DNA of 13,448 bases from Cyclostephanos tholiformis (Eukaryota; Bacillariophyta; Thalassiosirophyceae; Thalassiosirales; Thalassiosiraceae): contig JALLPB010000528.1 of the NCBI GenBank assembly GCA_036939975.1, forward strand, positions 1-13,448, written 5' to 3'. Made by a program: the position numbers and the translations under genes. Of this stretch, positions 8,925 to 13,448 are shown in pieces; the stretch's first letter is position 1; each line of letters begins with the position of its first letter. Below the pieces are notes generated by a model, which made no database searches, was not told the DNA's origin, and saw only the letters and a list, made by a program, of their open reading frames with translations.

Positions 8925-9463
8925 CCAAGAAGGAAATTTCCATAAATCTGATTTAAATATCGAATGTGCATGTTCTTATGCTGGGCTCTCCGTAGGGTCA
9001 TATCAAAAATCCTTCTAATAAATTCAATTGAATTGGAGCTTTCATCAAAAGCTTCAGTAATAGCTCTCGACGAGAGATCCTTTCGTAGAGAATAATAATG
9101 AAAGTGGATTTGAGGATTATGCAATGAAGGCGTGTTGGAAGTTGCACCCATGAGCAGAATAAGTTCACAGAAAAAATTAGGCTTCTTTGTCATGTATTGG
9201 TATGGTCGTGGAAGAGACGCACAAGCAAACCCAGCTCCAGAACATTTTTGGTTGCGTGAAGATAAGAATAGAAGGTTGTCCATATCGTGTAAGTGTTGAT
9301 TCTCAATCTCCTCAAATGCAAGTCCAGGCGGATGTATTGTTCCAACAAGACTACCGTCGGGGTATAACGTATAAGAGTCATATCTTCCAATGGCCCAAGG
9401 AACCGGAGTTACGATTGGATAGTACGCCATTGTACTATTATCATTGGCAGTCAATGCGGCCAT
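8921..9463 (-). CDS. Uncharacterised 180-codon frame, probable N-terminal part of the following gene
   Basis: Frame from ATG 9463 (ATGG context) to TGA at 8921-8923, with no family resemblance that I can name. It is rich in aromatic and polar residues near the start (TMAYYPIVTPVPWAIGRYDS). Toward the end it is helical and basic (EFIRRIFDMTLRRAQHKNMH). The stop overlaps the next ATG as ATGA, and the heptamer A-AAT-TTC sits at 8939-8933 in this frame, exactly where a -1 slip would enter the 7302-8924 frame. An alternative is an intron with donor GTGCAA at 9147 and acceptor CATAAG ending at 8975, in phase 1 (173 nt); it has a weak donor and would delete the helical segment. The start could also lie further upstream: the frame is open back to a TAA just before a TTAAG acceptor-like site at about 9485. 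I judge this and the 7302-8924 frame to be one gene, but the joining mechanism is unresolved. Confidence 0.55.
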   Translation of the reverse strand: MAALTANDNSTMAYYPIVTPVPWAIGRYDSYTLYPDGSLVGTIHPPGLAFEEIENQHLHDMDNLLFLSSRNQKCSGAGFACASLPRPYQYMTKKPNFFCELILLMGATSNTPSLHNPQIHFHYYSLRKDLSSRAITEAFDESSNSIEFIRRIFDMTLRRAQHKNMHIRYLNQIYGNFLLG

Positions 9464-9602
9464 TGGAGAGGAAGCAGACGAAGCTTAAGCAAATGGCGCT
9501 ATTAGACGATCTTTGTAGCACTGGAGCAATCAATGGATACAACCGGACCCGTTGTACGCGTGTGGTTGTCTGTTCCAAGACTGTCCAGAACCATAAAAGC
9601 CT

Positions 9603-9740
9603 TCAATTGCGGACAACACTGAAGCTATAGTCGCGTCGTACAGCGGCACGTATTGGAGACTGAGTGCTGGCTGGCGGCTTGCGGTAGTTGATGACAGAGA
9701 GGCCTCCGTAAAGGCCTGCCATCAGCTGAGGCTGCTCCAT
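9603..9740 (-). CDS. Possible 45-codon upstream exon or small ORF
   Basis: Runs from ATG 9740 to TGA at 9603-9605 and reads MEQPQLMAGLYGGLSVINYR and on to DYSFSVVRN. The composition looks coding (Gly, Pro, Arg, Tyr), but no family is recognisable. A phase-1 donor A|GTGTTG near its end could pair with the TTAAG acceptor at about 9485 and continue into the frame that holds ATG 9463. Neither splice site is strong. It could equally be a leader peptide or chance. Confidence 0.25.
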   Translation of the reverse strand: MEQPQLMAGLYGGLSVINYRKPPASTQSPIRAAVRRDYSFSVVRN

Positions 9741-9765
9741 GAAAAATTAAGATGATACTTAATCC

Positions 9766-9773
9766 TATATAAA
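9766..9773 (+). promoter_or_regulatory. TATA box (TATATAAA)
   Basis: Exact TATATAAA on the plus strand, 255 nt upstream of the ATG at 10028. If used, transcription would begin near 9800 and leave a leader of about 230 nt. Read on the other strand as TTTATATA it lies about 26 nt upstream of ATG 9740, so its direction is not settled. Confidence 0.35.
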
Positions 9774-10027
9774 CGGTAAATGAAAAAATTGGATTCTACT
9801 AAATCCTACTAACATACAAACATTTAAGTTACTTAGGAGACAGTTCCGAGGTAGGTGTGTCAACCAAAATTATTTCAAAACATAGAGCCCACTCACAATG
9901 CATGTATTCCGAAAATATCACACCTAAGAAACAGGCACATAACATGTACCATATGCGCAACACAGCGATTTTCCAACCGCATGCGATAGTGTAACGCTTT
10001 ATTGCCCATTGCTGCGTATTCTAGATA

Positions 10028-11782
10028 ATGCCTGTCCGTGAGATAATTATCGTGGATAGTACTGACAACGATGAATCAGAGGAAGAACGTGAATTTGATT
10101 GGGAACACACAAAAAATAGGTCGTCGACAGTCGATGTGGAAGTAGATGCGTTTGACTATCCAGATGCCCTACCATCATTTCGTTGTCCAATTGGTCATTG
10201 CATAATGCGTGACCCCGTGGTATTATCCGATGGTCACACCTACGAGCGATCTCAAATCACGCGTTGGATCGCCACAAATTTCATCAGTCCAATGACTCGT
10301 CGCACGCTCGAGGGTGGAAGGTTAACGCCCAATTTAAACCTGCGAAATGCGATCATGGAATGGTTAGAAAGACGCGCGGAGAAGGAAAGAGAAGATGCAA
10401 AAATGAGTGAGAGAGTGGCGGAGAATGCTGCCAGAGTTGTAGAGCAGAAAGCCAGAGAGATAGCAATAATACGTGCGCGAGAGGCTGCGGAAGCCAATAG
10501 AGTTGCAAGCATAAAGGAAGAGGCGGCAGCAAGAGTGGAAGCATTCCGAGTTATGGTTGAAAGATTAGAGGCACAGATGGTGGTGACGGTGCAAGAGGCA
10601 GAGGAGGCGACCAGAGTAGAATCATTGAGGGTAAAAGAGGCAGAGGAGAAGGCTATTGTTGCCACAGCGAGGGTGCAAGAGGCAGAGGAGGTGGCGAGAG
10701 TTGCAAGAGAGGAGGTGGTCATTGTTGCGTCAGTAAGGTGGCGAGACTCTGAGGAGGCGGCCAGAGTTCAAAGAGAGCACGAGGCGGCCATTGGTTCCAC
10801 AGCCACGATGCCAGAGGCAGAGGAGGCGGCCGGAGTTCTGAGAGTAGAGTTAGAAACAGGAGCAAGGGTTGAGTCGATACAAGTTGTGGGATCAAGAGTA
10901 GACAAAGATACGAAAATGGTAAATGAGCACGGCTACCGAGGAGTGTACAAAAAGCATGGCTACCAACGAGTGTACAAAATATGTAAAGTACCTCATTGTG
11001 GGAGTTATTCGAAAGGATACGGTATTTGTAGGAAACATGGAGCTCCAATGAAGAAATGCGACAGGGATGGATGCGATAAGATAAGTCAAAGAGGAGGCTT
11101 ATGCAAAGCCCACGGAGGTGGTATGACGTGCTTGGTTGATGGTTGTTCGTTGGCTGTATTCAAAGGACTGAAATGCCGTAAACACAACAAAAGCAAAAGT
11201 CGTGTCAAACTTTGTGAAGAGATAGTAGTGGACAATCGATCAATCATGAGTTTTGATCAGAACATTGTTCAGAACATTCTTCAATTTGCTGATGGATGGG
11301 ATAATTGGGAATGGATAATTATTTTTGCAAGTGTGTGCAAGAATTGGAGATCAACTCTAGAATACCGGTTATCACAAATTGGCTTGGAAGACATGTCAGG
11401 TGGTGGTGATCGTAAGTTGAATACTGATGCATTCCTTTTAAAGTTGACCGAAGAATGATTCCAAAATGCAGAGACAATATACATGCCGTGTGGTAAAGCT
11501 GCGGATCTGTATGTAAATGACATGAGAGGAATATGCCCGAAAATGCAAACGTTAGTGCATAGGAAGTGGTTGATGTTTGATCGAGGGTTTGAGTTTGTGC
11601 AACTGGGAGTGTATGATCTGCAGTGTAGGCGCATGTATAAACATGACAAGCCTAGTATTTTTGGGATGACATGGGTGAAATGGGAATGGGATAAGAAGTT
11701 AGAGCAAGTATTCGAGTGTGAATTCCTAATCTGCAACGGTAGGCGCTCCAGAAAGCAAACAGACTTTTACATTAGGAAATGA
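10028..11782 (+). CDS. U-box protein with coiled coil, three WRKY19-like zinc repeats and F-box/leucine-rich tail; one intron
   Basis: Likely ubiquitin-ligase component. ATG 10028 has A at -3. Residues 51-115 are a clear U-box (FRCPIGHCIMRDPVVLSDGHTYER...ITRWI...SPMTRR...PNLNLRNAI), the domain that binds E2 enzymes. Residues about 113-290 are a long charged coiled coil built from repeats of EAEEAxRV. A 9-codon tandem duplication (HGYRGVYKK / HGYQRVYKI) precedes three zinc-binding repeats, each C-x4-C-x9-C-x2-H, at residues 319-386 (CKVPHC..., CDRDGC..., CLVDGC...). From residue 407, NIVQNILQFAD...IIFASVCKNWRS is F-box-like. The unspliced frame ends at TGA 11456-11458, but a 60-nt intron (11412-11471, GTAAGT...TGCAG) removes that stop in phase 1. 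It continues with QTIYMPCGKAADLYVNDMRG and CPKMQTLVHRKW, a leucine-rich-repeat-like tail, to TGA 11780-11782; 564 aa in total. The U-box and zinc repeats are secure, the F-box and tail probable. Carrying both U-box and F-box is unusual. Confidence 0.85.
11412..11471 (+). other. Intron of 60 nt carrying an in-frame TGA
   Basis: Consensus donor GTAAGT and acceptor AAATGCAG. It lies in phase 1 (C|AG), is a multiple of three, and contains the TGA at 11456-11458. Splicing joins the F-box segment to the leucine-rich tail; retention gives a 476-aa protein ending LKLTEE. Confidence 0.8.
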
Positions 11783-11808
11783 TAAAATGTTCAATACCAA
11801 AATTGATG

Positions 11809-11850
11809 AATATCCTAATCATTCTTCGTAACATATAAATATCCTAATCA
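11809..11850. repeat. Short direct repeat ATATCCTAATCATT in a convergent 3' region
   Basis: ATATCCTAATCATT occurs twice about 29 nt apart in the 196-nt AT-rich gap between two convergent stop codons (11782 and 11979). No gene lies in the gap; it should hold both 3' UTRs. Confidence 0.7.
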
Positions 11851-11978
11851 TTGTTTGTTATCCATATCTTATATTACTAAACATATATTATCCCTATCAC
11901 ATACCCTGCTCCATTATTTAGCCGCCACTAGAATTGTGATCTGAAGAGAATAAAACCCACCTCTTCCAACTTATTATA

Positions 11979-12986
11979 TTACCCAATCTCTGCACGCGGA
12001 ACCAAAGGCGGCACGACAAAATCCTCCTGTTTCACCTGTCGCATAATAACACCAAAATCATCATCGTTCATCGCGTCACAATAAACGTTAGCACCTCTCT
12101 TGTTAATACCGAGATGGGTATAACGCAACTTACCCAAAGAACGACGTTAATGATTAATAACGTGATCGAACAGAACATACCAGATTACTAACTCACCATA
12201 AATTGTTTGAAATTTTCTAATTCACCCGGACGGTTCCTTAACCATTCCCGATACCCCTTCCACATCTCACGCGCTAGATATCCATCGCGGGCATCGCGTT
12301 CGGCATGACTCTCCTCGAATTGGTACCCACCAAAATCGTAGGAATCGTTTTCATAATCCTCTTCTTTCCCACACTTGAGAATCTTCATCAGGTCGTTAAC
12401 TTTGTCATTATGATACTCACCGAGTCCGCACTCCCCCGAAATGCATAAGGCCTTACATTTCTTCATGTCTTCTTCGGGTACGAGATCATAAATGGCATCA
12501 ACGACAAAAGGCCAATACGACGAATCGTTATAGCGTCTTTCCCACGCTACATCAACCGCCTTCCCAAGCGCCACCATCATCACCTAAAGACAATAACACA
12601 ACAAAATTAAATTGCGAGAACACGTCCAGCATCGACGAGCACGAATAACTTTGTCAATACCTTACCCTACGAACATTTTCGGGCAGCAGAAGTTCCTTAT
12701 CGTGGCGGTTGTCTCGCTTGATCAATCCTGATAGCAAATGCCCTTGAAATTTTTTGTGACCCCTCCCGAGGAAGAAGTTAATATCGTTAATGGCCGTCAA
12801 GATGGCACCTGTATCCCACCCCTCGTTTTCGACAGTCTGTGTCAAATCGGCTGCTAGATTGCCCACCGTGTTACGCATTTTTTCTAGGGCCAAGATTTCT
12901 TCATCGTGAATGAAAAAAACTTTCACCATACACACACCTTCCTCATCGTCACTGCTGGTCCATGGGTCAGCTTCGTCGCTACTCAT
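11979..12986 (-). CDS. Uncharacterised three-exon gene, 285 aa
   Basis: I do not recognise the protein. Exon 1 runs 12986-12666 (ATG with A at -3), exon 2 12583-12197, exon 3 12128-11979 (stop TAA). Intron 1 (12665-12584, 82 nt) is GTAAGG...TTGTCTTTAG; intron 2 (12196-12129, 68 nt) is GTGAGT...GGGTAAG with a possible branch site TTAATCATTAAC. Both are phase 0 and remove the stops of the unspliced frames, and exon 3 reads well (LRYTHLGINKRGANVYCDAM...VVPPLVPRAEIG). The N-terminus is acidic (SSDEADPWTSSDDEEG). The middle is mostly helical, with a Cys cluster (KKCKALCISGECGLGEYH) and an acidic/aromatic stretch (YENDSYDFGGYQF). No membrane segment or signal peptide is seen, so a nuclear or cytoplasmic soluble protein is likely. 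It converges on the U-box gene and lies downstream of the palindromic repeat array at 13051-13269. Confidence 0.8.
12129..12196 (-). other. Intron 2 of the 285-aa gene (68 nt)
   Basis: Donor GTGAGT at 12196 and acceptor GGGTAAG ending at 12129. It is phase 0 and joins FKQFM to LRYTHLG. The unspliced frame would stop at 12188-12190, inside the intron. Confidence 0.75.
12584..12665 (-). other. Intron 1 of the 285-aa gene (82 nt)
   Basis: Donor GTAAGG at 12665, pyrimidine-rich acceptor TTATTGTCTTTAG ending at 12584. It is phase 0 and joins ENVRR to VMMVALGK. Confidence 0.85.
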
Positions 12987-13050
12987 GATGATTGTTGTCG
13001 TGGATGTCTACTATGAATACCTACTATAGGTATATTATATGTACTAGGTA

Positions 13051-13280
13051 GTACATACTGTGGGGTCAGAGACAGTCCCAGTTGGGAGACTGTCTCAGAG
13101 GCCACAGAACCAAAAATGGTCCGGTATGGTACATACCATGGGGTCAGAGACAGTCCCAGTTGGGACGGTCTCAGAGGCCACTGAAGGGAAATGGTATGGT
13201 ACATACCGTGGGGTCAGAGACAGTCCCAGTAGGGACAGTCTCAGAGACCACAGAACAAAAAATGGTACGGTACATAATGT
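13051..13280. repeat. Three tandem ~70-bp units, each with an internal palindrome
   Basis: Units begin with GTACATAC at 13051, 13129 and 13199 (78, 70 and 71 bp); a fourth truncated start, GTACATAATGTACC, follows at 13270. Each unit contains GGGGTCAGAGACAGTCCC, then a 4-nt loop AGTT or AGTA, then GGGA(C or GAC)nGTCTC, making an inverted repeat, then CAGAGRCCAC. Units are separated by GGTATG-GTA-CATACC, itself a palindrome in two of the joints. The array lies 65 nt upstream of the minus-strand ATG at 12986 and about 110 nt upstream of a possible plus-strand start at 13393, so it sits in a divergent promoter. Confidence 0.92.
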
Positions 13281-13392
13281 ACCTAAAATAGTGTACCATA
13301 TCCTACATAGAGTATGTACTATTGTATGTACATACTCCGCGGCCCCAACCCACCAAAAAAGTGAATACGGAAAAAAAGGGCAGAGTGAACTG

Positions 13393-13448
13393 ATGATGGA
13401 AGAAGAGGAAGTGCTAGTCCGCTATGGCTCCCATCATAAAAATAAAGG
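13393..13448 (+). CDS. Possible start of a gene running off the window
   Basis: Two consecutive ATG codons at 13393 and 13396 open a frame that is uninterrupted to the end of the window and reads MMEEEEVLVRYGSHHKNK. The acidic start is plausible for a diatom protein, but 18 codons are too few to identify. Upstream are a purine-rich leader and the palindromic array. Confidence 0.3.
   Translation, partial: MMEEEEVLVRYGSHHKNK

Larger units (their letters stand above)
9464..10027. other. Intergenic region with GC-richer left half and AT-rich right half
   Basis: Positions 9464-9740 are more GC-rich than their surroundings and several minus-strand frames look coding-like without giving a full gene: one from ATG 9740 to TGA 9603 (listed separately), and another short one beginning MVLDSLGTDNHTR. 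They may be 5' exon or leader sequence of the 9463-7302 gene. Positions 9741-10027 are AT-rich and hold the promoter of the plus-strand gene at 10028. No RNA gene or inverted-repeat terminus was seen. Confidence 0.5.

Noticed and set aside
9187..9630. Plus-strand 147-codon frame
   Set aside because: Most of it is antisense to the minus-strand frame ending at 9463, with no family resemblance; the remainder lies in the ambiguous leader region.
2200..9900. Terminal inverted repeats of the transposon-like cluster
   Set aside because: Compared by eye around 2200-2480, 4100-4200 and 9460-9900; only short AT-rich likenesses (for example TAAGT...AAATG...GTTTG) were found, too weak to call.
10252..10722. 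Minus-strand 156-codon frame rich in Ala/Ser/Thr
   Set aside because: It is the complement of the repetitive coiled-coil coding region of the U-box gene; low-complexity shadow.
11456..11458. TGA as selenocysteine or readthrough codon in the U-box gene
   Set aside because: The TGA lies inside a well-formed GT-AG intron, which is a simpler explanation; no selenocysteine insertion structure was noticed.
11483..11782. Separate small plus-strand gene beginning MPCGKAADLY
   Set aside because: It is in the same frame as the U-box gene and is joined to it by a consensus 60-nt intron; read as exon 2 it continues a leucine-rich tail.
12188..12583. Independent 131-codon minus-strand gene
   Set aside because: It starts with GTG immediately after a TTTAG acceptor and ends at a GTGAGT donor; it is the middle exon of a three-exon gene.
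13051..13280. CRISPR-like array
   Set aside because: Units are contiguous and similar along their whole length, with no unique spacers, and the context is eukaryotic with spliceosomal introns.

Overview
The window looks like nuclear DNA of a diatom or a close stramenopile relative. It is a mosaic of decayed repeats, a large transposon-like gene cluster and a few host-type genes. The evidence is: short GT-AG spliceosomal introns (60, 68, 82 and probably 77 nt) that join open frames exactly; two decayed protein families that I recognise from diatom genomes (an ATP-K motif repetitive gene family and a HARBI1-like DDE nuclease); and a gene with the C-x4-C-x9-C-x2-H 'WRKY19-like' zinc fingers common in stramenopiles. 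There are no ribosome binding sites or operon spacing of bacterial type. The organism call is an inference from gene content, not from a marker gene.

Layout. Positions 172-1242 (+) hold a broken copy of a repetitive diatom gene. A 20-bp tandem repeat follows (1381-1436), then a broken PIF/Harbinger DDE nuclease on the minus strand (about 1484-2010). Positions 2031-2478 are an AT-rich spacer. Positions 2479-9463 form a compact cluster. It contains a minus-strand coiled-coil/acidic-tail protein with one intron (3863 down to 2479), a divergently transcribed intact DDE transposase of the Plavaka/CACTA kind (4247-7294, 1,015 aa), and, tail to tail with it, a minus-strand pair of overlapping frames (9463-8921 and 8924-7302) of unknown function. 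The pair overlaps at an ATGA junction just after a slippery-type heptamer. Positions 9464-10027 are a GC-richer, then AT-rich spacer with a possible small upstream exon and a TATA box.

Positions 10028-11782 (+) encode a U-box protein. It has a long charged coiled coil, three zinc-binding repeats, an F-box-like segment and a leucine-rich tail. The tail joins through a 60-nt intron that carries an in-frame TGA. Convergent to it is a three-exon, 285-aa minus-strand gene (12986 down to 11979) that I could not assign to a family. Its upstream side carries three tandem roughly 70-bp units, each with a conserved palindrome (13051-13269), and beyond these a possible plus-strand gene starts at 13393 and runs off the window.

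How the parts may work together. The divergent coiled-coil protein plus transposase resembles the two-protein arrangement of CACTA elements, where a catalytic protein works with a DNA-binding partner; this is an inference from layout. The convergent two-frame gene could be a third component of the same element or a captured neighbour. No terminal inverted repeats were found by eye, so the element boundaries are unproven. The U-box/F-box gene looks like a ubiquitin-ligase component, unrelated to the transposon.
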